Shown: piece after piece, positions 47,012 to 58,439 of the stretch
Position numbering within the stretch: the stretch's first letter is position 1
Layout of the letters: the number at the start of each line of letters is the position of its first letter
From: Nageia nagi
Taxonomy: Eukaryota > Pinophyta
NCBI GenBank assembly: GCA_050084985.1
Contig: JBITNC010000001.1
Location: forward strand, 23,064,001-23,128,000
DNA length: 64,000 nucleotides
Direction of reading: 5' to 3'
The notes under the pieces: model-generated
What the model saw: the letters and a program-made list of their open reading frames with translations, nothing else
Database searches by the model: none
What the model was told of the DNA's origin: nothing
Made by a program: the position numbers and the translations under genes

Positions 47012-47648
47012 TGTTGGAATTATAATGTAATTTGTAAATATCTATTTACATTGTACTTTGTAATATCATGGTATAATCCAACTTAAGTTAATAATTGGAT
47101 TATCCATGAAGGTTATTATGGAACCCCACATAATATTATAATGGAAGTTTGTCCACATGGGCATGTAGGCCCATAGTGTAAGTGTACATATGAATTATGT
47201 AAGAGCATAATTTAATATTGTGCATCATGTGATTAGGTGGAGCACCCATGTGAAGAGTGGCCTACCCATTCAAATATAATAATTCTTAATGTAAATTCAT
47301 GGTCAATTAACCATAGGTTGTTAAGTTTACTAACCATATAGGGTTAACTTAGAGTCCTATATAAGGACCCCATGAGTAGGAGAAAAATACACTTGGATAC
47401 TTATAGTATGATATGTTAGAATAGGTATTAGAGCTTATAGGAGAGTTAGTATTGTCTATTGTAAATAGCCATGGAGATATATAGAGATTTCCAAGTGAAG
47501 TACATGTACTCCCTTAGTTTGAGGAACCACTATATATCTTGTGTCAATTTAGTGTGATTGATTCTTTGTTCTTAGTTTAGAATAATTGTTATATTTGATG
47601 GAGGTCCTACAAGTGTTTTTGGGTTATGTAATCTTTCTATTTCCATCA
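47012..47648 (+). repeat. 3' LTR of element C
   Basis: It begins TGTTGGAATTATAATG and ends CTATTTCCATCA. It is slightly shorter than its partner, mainly through loss of a GTGATGTACACAT-like duplication near 47190. Confidence 0.92.
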
Positions 47649-47653
47649 GATAA
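47649..47653. repeat. Right target-site duplication of element C (GATAA)
   Basis: This is the second copy of the pentamer at 39662-39666. The interrupted fold-back element resumes here. Confidence 0.88.
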
Positions 47654-47870
47654 ATATGTTATATCTTACTATATATATACTTAGTCTTATTATTTTCTCT
47701 TTTCATGATATTTTCATTTAATAAACATCATGAAAAGAATAAAGAATAAATTTAAGAATGTGTTTAGTAAGATATAACATTATCAAGCTACAAAATTTTA
47801 AAATTAAATCATACACTCAAAACCAATCCAATCTCATGTTGTTATTTAGTTTTCAAGAATTTTAGTTGTA
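47654..47870 (+). repeat. Loop and right arm of the fold-back element
   Basis: ATGTTATATCTTACTA at 47655-47671 pairs perfectly over 16 bp with TAGTAAGATATAACAT at about 47765-47781. CTTTTCATGAT and ATCATGAAAAG inside the loop also pair. From 47782 to 47870 the sequence is the imperfect reverse complement of 39563-39666. Before element C arrived this would have been a hairpin of roughly 320 bp, like a MITE or fold-back transposon. Its outer ends could not be fixed. Confidence 0.72.
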
Positions 47871-49139
47871 GTTTGAAACTAAACACTTAGGTTTTTTGGA
47901 GGCAATTTAAAATTGCCCCTAAATCCCATTTTCAAATAGTTTTCATAGGTGGTTTTACATTTATGAGGGTATTTGTTATGATCATATGGAGGTAATTATA
48001 AACTACTTTTGTAGAGATTCAACTTATAATGACCTTATAATTGTCAATGAAAGGATAACCACCCATAAAGAGCTTTGATATAGTTATAATCCACCCATAA
48101 ATGCCCTTTTTGGTATTGTGTAAGTCCTAAAAATCTCTTACTTTTATATTGTGGCTAAGGAAAATTATGTGAGATAGGTCTTACATCAAAAAATGAAGGT
48201 ACATAAGGAAGTATGGTCATTTTTTAATGCAAAAGTTTCCTTTTATATATTTATGAACATAAATTCATTCATTAACAACCCTTAAACATGCATGTTGTTA
48301 ACATATAAAAAGGAATTTTGATTTAATTAAAATACCTTTTTATATATTTGAAATGATTTATTCAATTTATTAAATAAATGTTCTTTTCTATATGAAGTCT
48401 TATCTACCCTTATGTTTTGTGGTAGAAGGTCGAGTCGACATCACAATAAGCCTAAGAAAGAGCCTTAGCACTAAACCTATTACCTATAAAGGTGGAGAGG
48501 TTCTGCATAATCAATGATATGAGATGATATGACATGACATGATCTAATTCCAAATCTTTGATGGATGGAAATATACTTATGTGAATCTTGATTAGTGTTT
48601 CTAAACATCACCTATCATCTCCATATTTTGTTATACTTTGAGCTTTACATTCCTATGATCTTTCTTCACTTTGTGATCGAGATTCGAGACATCAAAGGAG
48701 GAATGACAATATCAAGTGAAAGGAGGAGGCATTATGGAAAGGTAGCCAAGTATTTCCATTGAGTTTTTGGTGATATCACTAGGTTGAATTCATATTGGTG
48801 CCTCCATATTTTGGGGAAGCTTGTTATTCATACTCTCTTAATTGAATCTTACCTTCATTCATCATCATAGGTAAAGAACAAGTTTGTATCTCAAGTTGTT
48901 CTAGTTTTGATAGGTTAAGGTAAATTTGATTATTATCTTATTTCATGTCATCCATTTCATACTTTCATAGTTAATTGAGAAATTTAATTATTCTATAAAT
49001 AACCCTAATAATTATTATCTCCATTATAACAATTAGTGAACCTAACTTTTTTTGATATACCACTTTATCCTTCACTAGTTGCACCAAAATATTAAGGTTT
49101 TGGATAAGACTAATCTCTCATTTCAAGTATATTATAAAT
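47871..49139. other. AT-rich stretch, no gene seen
   Basis: No coding signature was found. The part near 48430-48560 or the sequence just before 49140 could hold the leader or LTR of gag relic D, but no LTR pair is visible. Confidence 0.45.
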
Positions 49140-51250
49140 GGATCACCCCCTTCCATAGATAATAAAAATCCTAAATGTCCTATTGTACCAACAAAGAAGA
49201 ATAGGTCACATAAGAATTATGCTAATGTATCTTGAAGACAAAATGAAAGAGTATGAAGATTGCACTTATAGGATGAATATAATAGCTCTCTAAAATATTG
49301 TAGTAATGTAGCTCAAAATGAAGTAGAAAGTAATCAAGAAAACATTGATGAGATTCCACCTAATACCTTAGAGGTACTCACTAAAAGTTTATCTATTCCA
49401 TAAGGTCGACAAACGTTAGATCCAAAAGAATGTCTTTCTATTTTGGTTCAAACTTTACAAGAAGTTAGGATTGATGTTAAACACCTCCTAGGTTCTACCC
49501 TAGATTTTGATCTTGAATATACCAAACAAAGGAATAAGATCTAACAAAACCAATAGAATATGACCTTAACTTGTTATCAACTAGCTTATAAGTTCTTCAA
49601 ACTTTCCCAAGTTCCTCTATTATAGCTTCCCATTCCTACCCTTATTTTTGACCCCATATTCAAAACCAAACCATTAGTACTATGCATAACCTTAGTGACA
49701 ACACTAGACCTAGCACTACCACTCCATTACCTAAGTAAAATCATATCTTGTCTTTTCTTGATCCTAGAATTTTTATCCCATAAATGCATCTTAACTAAGA
49801 TGAAGAGTTTGAAGATAACATTGATGAAGAAGAGATGATTGATATCTCAAAAAATAATGAACCCCAAAATATGTACATTCCTAAATCTTAGATTGATGAA
49901 CTTGATTTAGAAATCATATTTGGTATTAGATGAAGATCAGGTTGGTCGGATGCATAATTTGATATGCTAAAGAGAGAATTAAAGTTTCTAAATCTTAACA
50001 TGGAATATATCACTACTAAACCAAAATATCCAATGGAGCTGGTCAACAATTTAGTAAGAACTTTAGAAAAGTAAAATTTTTGTTGCTTTCCTTTGTTTCT
50101 AGGTTTAGCAAAGGAAAAAAATACATGTATTGATGTACCATTACCACCTATAACTCAAGATGATGCATTGTATGAATTGCTAGAGTTGAAGAAATAGAAG
50201 GATTCCATCATGGCATGGATCAACATGATTGCACCTACAATTCCAAGAGGTAATGATAACCCTTTTTTCCATTGCATCTACCAAATAAGGTATGAAAAAA
50301 AGTAATGTTTTTACTATGTTTTATGGTCATTTTGATCCTAGTGTTAATTTGCAAAGGTATCACTTAGAGGTTTTTTCCTTTGAAAATGATGATGACTTGT
50401 TGGCTAAATTGTTTCACCATAGCTTAAAAGTAGAATTATTCTTATCATTTACTAATCTTCCTAATGAAAGTATTACATGTTTTGATGATGTTGTTAAAGA
50501 TTTATTGCATCAATATATTTTGTTTCATCATATAGAAACCATCTCCTTTGGACATGTATAACCTAAATTAATAATAAGATTAAATTGTTAATGACTTCAT
50601 TGTTGAGTGGTCCAAAGTAGCCAACTAAGTTCCAAAACCTACCAAAGAAAAGAAACATGCCCTTTTCTAAGCCTTATTTCTATCCTATAGACATGAAGTC
50701 TTAGATTTACAAGAGTACCCTTATGATAAACTAATATATAAAATGGTTAGTAAAGAAGCTTTTCACAAACCCTTTAATGAACCCTTAGCCCACATGAAGC
50801 CAACTTTAGTCCAAACCCATCTTTCTCCAAAAATACCTAGAATGAACCATCACCATGAGCCTAAAGTAAAAATTATATCTCATTTCAATCATGATGATAT
50901 AGAATTTTCACAACCTAAATAGTCATGTAGGTAGTATATTGAGTTTTATGAGGAGATTAGTGAGGTATTGGATGCCTTAGTAGCCATGAACTTGGTCTAT
51001 CATCCACCAATTAAATAGCCTACCCATATAAAACCTAAGGGTTATCAAGCATGTTTCTTTTGTAATTTTTATAGGAGAGTCGGTCATGCTGCAAAAGATT
51101 TTAAATACCTCAAAAACATAATCCAAAACTTACATGATAAAGGTAAATTTAAAATTGACCATGAAGTTTTAAATGAGGATTTGCAAAAAAAACAAGTTTA
51201 AACCTATGTAGGATAGCACGGTACATCTATAGAACCAAAGGTTGATAATA
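49140..51250 (+). pseudogene. Gag relic D of a third plus-strand Ty3/gypsy element
   Basis: Long phases with point stops are present from 49140. The capsid core is in the open stretch 50292-50561: VNLQRYHLEVFSFENDDDLL, AKLFHHSLKVELFL, NLPNESITCFDDVVKDLL (family: F-hydrophobic, LxGxAxxWYxxLPxxSIxxFxDL). At 51052-51110 lies CFFCNFYRRVGHAAKDFKY, a zinc knuckle of the CxxC...GHxxxxC type with the last Cys changed to Phe, followed by LKNIIQNLHDKGKF. This is the Tat-like gag end. No protease or later pol follows, so the element is truncated near 51250-51400. Confidence 0.7.
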
Positions 51251-52082
51251 TTCAACAATCAATTTCCATAATTCAAAAAAAAAACAAAACTTGATGATGA
51301 TGTCAAGAAGTTGCAGATGAACAATGTGAGTATCCCACAACTACACCTATAATAACAAGCTCAACCACCACTAGTTCTAGGTATGATCCTTGATGTTGAT
51401 GGTGTTTGGGCTATTACATAAAGTGTTTCATTATATTATCTATCCTTACACTTATTTTTCATTGTTTAGTCCAAATTTATAATGTGTCATGTTAAAATGA
51501 GTGCTTTTCTATTCCTATATCCAAGCGATAGCACTAGTATATAACATCATCACTTTATTCAAAGATTCATTTCATCAAAATTTTAATTTCATGTTCCTAA
51601 TTATGTATCTTATTGTAAAAATATATATTTGTTTATATTTTTCTTAGTTTGTTGATAAATAATTAACAAAATTGATGAATGGTATCTTAATCTCTCAAAC
51701 ATTTATTTTCCTTCACTCATTAAATTTTAGGCCTCTCTATCCATTAATTAGGCCATGTCTTGTGTGTGTATCTTCTTTTTATGATTGTTTCTACTTTGTA
51801 TCCAAGTGTTGTTAATGTATTCCAACTCTATTGCTATATTATGTTTGAATTTAATGTGACAATTTTGTATTTTCTCATCTTTTGTATCCTCATCTTGGCT
51901 AAAATTGTTATGTATGCAATATGATTACCATGAATTTATTTATTTTAAGTTATCTTTGTTAAATATGTAGTTCTAAACATCAATTTTGCATTTTTTTCCT
52001 TTACATTTTACCAAAATTTTGTGTTAATTACCAAACATTAAAAATAAACATTCCATAATCTCAAACATAGTCCTAATCAATT
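51251..52082. other. AT-rich stretch, no gene seen
   Basis: Nothing recognisable was found between gag relic D and the antisense relic. Confidence 0.5.
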
Positions 52083-52930
52083 TCAAAGCATAATATAATA
52101 CATCTTAGCATAATCAAAACACACGTATATATCTAGAATAAAACAATATGTCATATGTCCATAAAATAATACCATAAAAAAACATGTAAATTGATAGATA
52201 CACTTAGTTACACCCATGGGAACTATGACCCATTGAATAATGAAGTAAAGATACTTCATAAGATTCAAAAAGAGATCAATTCTCATTAGACCCATTGTAC
52301 TTGGATCTATCCCATTATCCCTCTCTCCCCCAATATATCCTTTTATTATGAACAATTTCTCCATATTTGAGATAATAAGATAATGTCTCCTCAATACCTT
52401 TAAAAGCCTTTGGCATATTACATACAAGTTTTCATTGGGCAACTTCGAGTATGATCCCATTAGATACGGATTGAAACATATCACTATATAGCAAGAGAGG
52501 AATAGATATGTAGGTTTTTTTTTCTTAGGGGAAGTGGAAATTTTGGATCCTTTTATTTTCCATTATGTGATATACTATGAGATTCGAGGTAGATTTTATT
52601 TCCTCTTCAAAGGAGACTCATGCTAAATATCCATATTTTTTATTTATGAAGACCATTGTTGCCTCGAGCTTTACATCAAAGAAATAACCCAATTCCATCA
52701 AAAGAAGATTTCTCATCTAAGTTCCTCTCACCCTCCATATTATTTTCTTATCATAACCTACTCCACCAACTTTGAATGATCGAGGAGGGATATAGATAAA
52801 AATATTAGCAAAAACTAAGTAGCATCAGATCATCTAAACATTAGCAAGATCACTAAATAGCATACTCACAGATCTTTTGGATCCCATACCAGTGATGGAC
52901 AAAGACAAATGAATGATTTTTTTAGTAAGA
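52083..52930 (-). pseudogene. Antisense unassigned coding relic
   Basis: On the minus strand from about 52890: MGSKRSVSMLFSDLANV, a stop, then IYIPPRSFKVGGVGYDKK, MRNLLLMELGYFFDVKLEA, TMVFINKKYGYLA and, after a shift, an open 133-codon stretch with NENLYVICQRLLKVLRRHYL and GERDNGIDPSTMGLMRIDLF. Point stops are scattered, with Gln plausible at several. The regular look of the sequence shows that it was a real protein. No family is recognised. It may be an accessory ORF of a retroelement, either antisense to D or sense to E. Confidence 0.5.
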
Positions 52931-54299
52931 TTTATCAACATCTGATTGCATAAGAGATTGAGAGAGATTCCTTATAGATGATTCATCATTTTTGTGCAAC
53001 CTATTTTGCATTATTTGTATTTATTTTTATGTTATCTTTGGTTGGGTACTTTTGGCCTCACTACTTGTAGTTTTCACTACTATCTTTTCTTAATCCCTTG
53101 GGTCATATTTGGTCCAATGTGGATATTAATAACATTTCATTTCATTTCTATCAAATAAATTCTAAAAAGATACCAAGCATCTAGGAAAAACATTATTCTT
53201 TAACAAAATCACATCTTCTTCTATAAAGTAGTTTGGTAACTCTTTTAAGCTTATTAAGTGCAAAAATACTTTAATTATGAACTTTATTATTCATTCATCA
53301 TTTTCAAATACTTACAATATATGAATTGATCTAGAATTGATGATAGGTGAAAGCAAGAAGTTGAGACCACTCAAACAGGAAGTGGAAAAAATTAGCAAAG
53401 TTAAATTTTAATGTCAAACAAATTGGGATCTCAATTTTTATAAATCAAAATCAAGATCCCAATAAATATTGGGATCCTGATATTTTAAAACTAAAATATG
53501 TATAAATATCAAAATCTTGATATATCAAGATCCTGATATTTGAATCTTTAATTTTGCCTCGAATTTAGGCTCGAAAAGGCTTTGTGAGCCAACACTTAGC
53601 CTTGGACCTACAAGTATATGTTCAACTTCAAGAACACATTTGATGGATTTTTTGGTAGAATGTTTTCATGAAATTAAAACTTATTATAGATTAAAGAGTG
53701 TAGATTATAAATATGTAATTTTTTTACAATAGGATAAGATTTTATATATTTTTTTAATTATTTTTTATTATAAGTGGTCCATATAATTAAAATGTGAGGG
53801 TCTTGTATTTTCTTAATAAATTTTTTTAGGGGAGTTATGAAAATAAAATTATATAAGAACAAGCTTCACAAAATTATCTATAAGAATAAAAAAATTGAAA
53901 AAAGATTAAGTTTAGATCAAAGTATGGTGTACTAACATGAGTACTTTTTGAAACCACAAACATGCTTGGTACAAAATTAATTAAAAAACTAATATTGATA
54001 TAAAAACTATGGAAAAATATACATGACAAGCTCCAATATGTTAGGTATCTTTTCCTAAAAGGATTTGAAAAAACATAGATTGATTTTATTTAAATTATAT
54101 TGAATACACATGTGCATAGTATGGTCAAAAAATGGTGTTTTTTTTAAATGGTTTTGTCTCTCCTATCAGATTTTAAATTCTATGATCTGGGTATTGGAAC
54201 AAATTATATATTTGAAAACTAAACTTTGAGCACTACATTTTCACCTTAGTGACCTATTTCATGATTCCATGTGTAACTACTTCAAATTTTGAGATCAAT
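52931..54299. other. AT-rich stretch with short inverted repeats, no gene seen
   Basis: Around 53420-53550 TTGGGATC and GATCCCAA alternate with ATATCAAGATCCTGATAT-type phrases, giving several overlapping small palindromes. No coding signature was found. Confidence 0.5.
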
Positions 54300-55140
54300 C
54301 ATACCCAAACTTGAAAACCAAGGAAAACATTTTCACTTTTTAGCCTTAAAGTGGACCCAATTTTTTGCACCCATCCTGACCTAAGGACCACTTCAACTTC
54401 TCCAATTCCTCTTACATGTTGAATTGGGATAAATTGTGCTCCTTTCACTATAAGAGGATCAACCTTCTCATTGTATTTTCTTGAAATGGCTTTAAAATTG
54501 AGTGTTGAAAAGGACTCTAATAGATCCTTGACTCTAGTTTTATAAGATTTGAGGAAATGATGCTTGGCATTGCATTTTCCAGTAAGAATTGTTATTAATT
54601 ATGAATCTCCATATATTTTTAGGCATTTGATACCTAACCTTATGTATTGAATCAAGTGTAAACATAAAACCTCATATTTTGTTGCATTGTTAATACATAA
54701 CCAAGTAAGATAAAATAAAAACCTTCTAGTTCTTTATGAGGGAGACTTCAATAATACCTTTTCTCTAGATTCTTTTCTATATTTAGCTCCATCAAAGTAT
54801 AATTAATATCCATTATAACATAACTTCCCATTAGAGAGTTGACTAAATTATAGTTCAAAACATTAGTTATAATGAGAATTTCTCAGAGTATCAACCTCCT
54901 CTTTTTGAATACCCTGTAGATTCATAACTTGACTTCACATATTTTTTCACAATGCTAATTCCAAGTTTTCTCATTAAGAATTTTGATCCTTTGATTACCA
55001 TTTTTGATCATCAAGTGGGTGTAATCTATGGCTAGATAACCTCGTAACTTGGTTATGAATTCTCTAAATAAATATAGGCCAAAAAGTGGTAGGGGGAGGT
55101 TTACTATAATCACTTTTGGTTTATTTGGAGTTGTTTATCA
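54300..55140 (-). pseudogene. Fragment E: protease end and plant-type RNase H of an element B relative
   Basis: On the minus strand, LPLPLFGLYLFREF and LRGYLAIDYTH (near 55110-55000) are followed by RTRRFLFYLTWLC, NNATKYEVLCLHLIQYI, IKCLKIYGDS, a stop, LTGKCNAKHHFLKSY and KAISRKYNEKVDPL. Element B has the parallel blocks LPPLFGLCLSREF, IGGYLAMDYTH, LTWLCSNNVAEYEALC, IKGDSN, VTGKCSIKHHYLKAY and IPRRFNQEADAL in the same order. The close match shows a member of the same family inserted independently in opposite orientation. No reverse transcriptase or integrase follows; the fragment is truncated. Confidence 0.82.
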
Positions 55141-56080
55141 AAGGTAAAAATTATTGTGTATAAAGGAATCTAGTATGCCAATAAAAAAATACTAGACTTC
55201 TTATGACATCGATATGATATGTGACATACTCTTGAATGCCATGCTATGAATTAAACTAAACTATTGAGGATGTTGAATTAAAAAATAAACATGTAAAAAG
55301 AAATATCGAACTACTAAAGTTTACTAAAACTAAATATTAAAGCAATAGTTGTAATGAAATTTGCTCAAAACCTCAAAATATACGAAAACTATTACAGAAT
55401 CAATATGGAATGTAGAAATTGAGGATGTGATGGATTGAATGAGGTGGGAGGATTGTATTTATAATGTTGAGAATGACAGCCTAGGGTGATTCCAAAATGA
55501 TAAGCTCGATTGTGCAAGAATCTTAGCTTGGGCAACAACATCCAACTTGGAAAGTTGAGTTAGGTTTACAACCATGGATAAATAAATTTGATCCATTATC
55601 TCTATCTTAAATTCTAAAGACTAATGTCCAAAGATTGAAATGTGGCATCATCTTGATAACTACCTCCTCTTTACCAATCCATTTAATTCTTGGAACAATT
55701 CTATAAAATTAAAGGATCCAACACCAAGTCACCCATCCCAATTCTCTTTAATTAAAACCCATATGCATGAAGTTATATTTATGACAAAAATAATATTTTA
55801 TGGAAAATTCCAAAAATTTCTCATTTACTTTGTGAATGATGAAGTCCATTACAATATTCTAATAAACCATTATTGATCTCCAGTAAAAATTAATATACCA
55901 TATTTATTTTCGCCAATGTAACTTTTCCAAGAAAATTCTCAAGAGAAAATCTCATCTTTCTTGAGCAGTAGTGGAAGGCATATGCTGAAATAAGAAACCA
56001 TTAAAATCTAACCACACTCTAAGACTAAATTTGCAAATAAGTAATAAACAAAATCTACGAAAAACTGGAATGTGGGGAAA
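55141..56080. other. Spacer, no gene seen
   Basis: The part to about 55210 may still belong to fragment E (protease N-terminal side, unreadable). A 78-codon frame at 55640-55876 has no recognised family. Confidence 0.45.
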
Positions 56081-56484
56081 ATAGTGGGGGTGGATTGCAG
56101 TGTCGGTGCAGTGGTTGAGTACAGCTAAAGCATGCAGAATTGCTTCCACCACCTTATTTCTCTGCTTCTACCAAACAAACGTACACGTAGAAAGCACACC
56201 GTCATTGTGTCTTAGATTTTTTAATTCCACAGATGAGTGTGTTTTAGTTTTGTTACAGTATCCAAAATGAGTGGAAACCAATGAGAATTGTACCTAGCCG
56301 CAGATTATATTCTGTAGATTTGTTGCTCCTCACACGCTCATACACAAAACTTCTCTAGACTTCAAAATAAATTACTAAAGAGCTGCCCCACACGCTTTCG
56401 ATACGGAAAAAGGAGCCCTTACAAATGGAAGTAAGTGTTGACAACGGAACCATCTACGCATCTTCCCTTCATCACCAGTCCTCC

Positions 56485-56505
56485 AGTAAAGCTATAAATA
56501 AGCTG
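56485..56505 (+). promoter_or_regulatory. TATA box of the proline-rich protein gene
   Basis: GCTATAAATAAGC at 56491-56503 lies 46-53 bp upstream of the ATG at 56546. This leaves a short leader of about 20-25 bases if transcription starts 30 bp downstream. An ACGT-core TACACGTAG is found further upstream near 56182. Confidence 0.65.
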
Positions 56506-56545
56506 TGGATGTGCAAGCCTCTTATCTCATTGCAGGAGAGTCGAG

Positions 56546-56916
56546 ATGAAGTTCGTTTGCAAGAAGATGTTGGTGGCTTTGATTGCGGTCTCCATTTGGG
56601 CTGCAATGCCATCGGCAGCCACATACCATACTGGCAGTCCTCCTCCTCCAAAGCCTTACTCCTACAAATCGCCCCTCCTCCATCGTACTTTCCTGCTTCG
56701 ATTCAGAAGCCTACCCCTATACCATCCCCACTGGTGGACAAGCCCTCACCACCGCTCCCCAAGCCTCCGCTGGTAGAAAAGCCACCACCCGTGTGTACAA
56801 AACCTCCTCCAATGGCAGTCTCTCCTCCAAAGCCGACTCCGCCCCCAGTTTACTCAAAGCCCCCTCCAGTGGTAAAGCCACCTCCATCACCTGTTCCAAA
56901 GCCTCCAGTCCGCTGA
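56546..56916 (+). pseudogene. Secreted proline-rich (cell-wall type) protein, single frameshift
   Basis: ATG 56546 begins MKFVCKKMLVALIAVSIWAA, a clear signal peptide. TYHTGSPPPPKPYSYKS follows. The phase is then lost, but the neighbouring phase continues as a Pro-rich chain: PPPSYFPASIQKPTP, KPPLVEKPPPVCTKPPP, VYSKPPPVVKPPPSP, ending PKPPVR and TGA at 56914-56916. One base missing from the C-run at 56672-56675 explains the break. The repeats of KPPP and VEKPPPV resemble hydroxyproline-rich or proline-rich cell-wall proteins. The mature chain would be about 100 residues, short for the family. The C-run makes an assembly error as likely as a true pseudogene. Confidence 0.7.
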
Positions 56917-57142
56917 GGTTATCTGTCTTGTGAGTTGTAGTTGATCAACCGTTAACAACTGGCTCCCCTTCTCTCTGCCTTCACATCTCCTCCACGACCG
57001 CCGCCGCTCGATCATCTCGTTCAAATCTGCTTTGGATCCGCGGCAGTTAATTTTAAGCTACTACTACCGCCAAAACATACGAATAGTTAATGCGGATTTC
57101 CAACGTATTTATTTTGTATTTCTTTCCAATTTGTTGTTGCAG

Positions 57143-58202
57143 AATTCGATGGAGTGGAACATAGAGAGTTCCAGCTCGAAGAAAATATTGGATTCCGGAG
57201 AACTGGAAGGTACACATTTTGAATTTATTTTTTTCTTTTTGCTTTGCTAAGAGAATGCTGGAAAAGGATTTAGAGGTTTTCTTTACAGCCAACAATTGCA
57301 TTTGTTTAAAAATCTTTGAAGCTTGTTTAGAAAACAGCTGCAAAAATGCCCAAACGTCTTTGTGGTCATCAGTCTTAATAGGAAGGATTTAGAGTTTTTC
57401 TTTACAGCCAACAATTGCATTTGTTTAAAAATCTTTGAAGCTTGTTTACAAAACAGCTGCAAAAATGCCCAAACGTCTTTGTGGTCATCAGTCTTAATAG
57501 GAGGGATTTAGAGTTTTTCTTTACACCCAACAATTGCATTTGTTTAAAAATCTTTGAAGCTTGTTTAGAAAACAGCTGCAAAAATGCCCAAACGTCTTTA
57601 TGGTCATCAGTCTTAATAGGAACGATCATCACCAAGCCGGATTCTGTATACGGTTGCGTAAAATCAACGAACTCGGTGCGATTTGCTACAATATAGTCAT
57701 ATGGTCCTATATGTTTTCTCGTGTGGGTTGCTTTTGTTTCGTCTGTAATGTTTTTGCCTCCACTTCCTCAAAATAATATAGTGTATTATGTGATCCCATT
57801 TATCTTGGAAGACCACAGAGGCGCTAATGTCCGCCATATCTGAACTTGATTGCATGAAAGTTTCGGTAATGGGAACCTTTCCCTCGTTGAATAACATCTT
57901 AACAGGTCCCACTTTGCAACATCAGGGGCCTTGTAACTTGCTGTTTGAAATCTTGTTCCCAGACATAGTACTTGAAACTACAATAAAAAATAAATCAAGT
58001 AGCTTTCAGAACTTGTAACTCAATAGATTCTGTAGTCATCCTATTTAGATGAATGTTTAGTCACCTTGCTTTTGCAGGGTGGTGTGGATTTCTTATCTTG
58101 TGTGTGGGATTCATGGCAACTAATGTCTGCAGAATTAGAACTAATTTAGGAAATTCTTTTGTCGCTAAGAATAACATAGTTGAACTCGGTGCGATTTGCT
58201 AG
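57143..58202 (+). CDS. Possible small two-exon gene (61 residues, one membrane segment)
   Basis: Candidate exon 1 (57143-57209) follows an acceptor-like TTGTTGTTGCAG. It has ATG at 57149 and 20 codons (MEWNIESSSSKKILDSGELE) plus one base, ending at a donor AAG|GTACAC. Candidate exon 2 (58078-58202) follows TTGCTTTTGCAG and continues in phase with WCGFLILCVGFMATN, a hydrophobic, membrane-like stretch, to a TAG. The intron would be about 870 bp and holds a triplicated 119-bp repeat. No family is recognised. Splice signals and phase agreement are the only evidence. Confidence 0.3.
57266..57622 (+). repeat. Three tandem copies of a 119-bp repeat
   Basis: Units start at 57266, 57385 and 57504 with GGATTTAGAG and end near TCAGTCTTAATAGGA. 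They differ by only a few bases, so the triplication is recent. Frames open across copies on both strands are a consequence of the repetition. Confidence 0.95.
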
Positions 58203-58439
58203 ATTGGTAATGTCATTCCATAGATAATAGATAATATATATATAATTTTTACATCCAACTTCCAGAGACGAGAAAAGGTCATCAGCAAAACAACAGCAAA
58301 AGGATGACCAACGACAAGCCCAACAAAAAAGAATTGGGGCTTTGAACCATCACAAACTCAAAAGCTAACAACATCAGACAAATTCAGACATTAAAAAAAA
58401 ATCCTTTACCAACAGGAATAACAGAGAAGTCATGTTTTC

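Larger units (their letters stand above)
39667..47648 (+). mobile_element. Element C: LTR retrotransposon without recognisable pol
   Basis: LTRs of 650 and 637 bp start TGTTGGAATTATAATG and end TTTCCATTA/TTTCCATCA, flanked by GATAA. A tRNA-Met-type primer site follows the left LTR, and a polypurine tract AAGGGGGAG precedes the right one. The 6.7 kb between them show no protease, reverse transcriptase, RNase H or integrase motif in any frame I read, only an unrecognised decayed ORF and two tandem arrays. It is best described as non-autonomous (LARD-like). The retained plus-strand signals suggest that it was mobilised in trans. Confidence 0.85.

Noticed and set aside
53420-53550. Cluster of short palindromes around GATCCCAA and ATATCAAGATC
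   Set aside because: The pattern is suggestive, but it is short, AT-rich and without a recognised element structure.
56583-56933. 116-codon alternative frame across the proline-rich gene, and the 163-codon frame starting at 56425
   Set aside because: The signal peptide and TATA position favour the ATG at 56546; the other frames are shadows or begin upstream of the TATA box.
57323-57776. Repeated plus- and minus-strand frames over 57266-57776
   Set aside because: They arise from the three 119-bp repeats and have no independent support.
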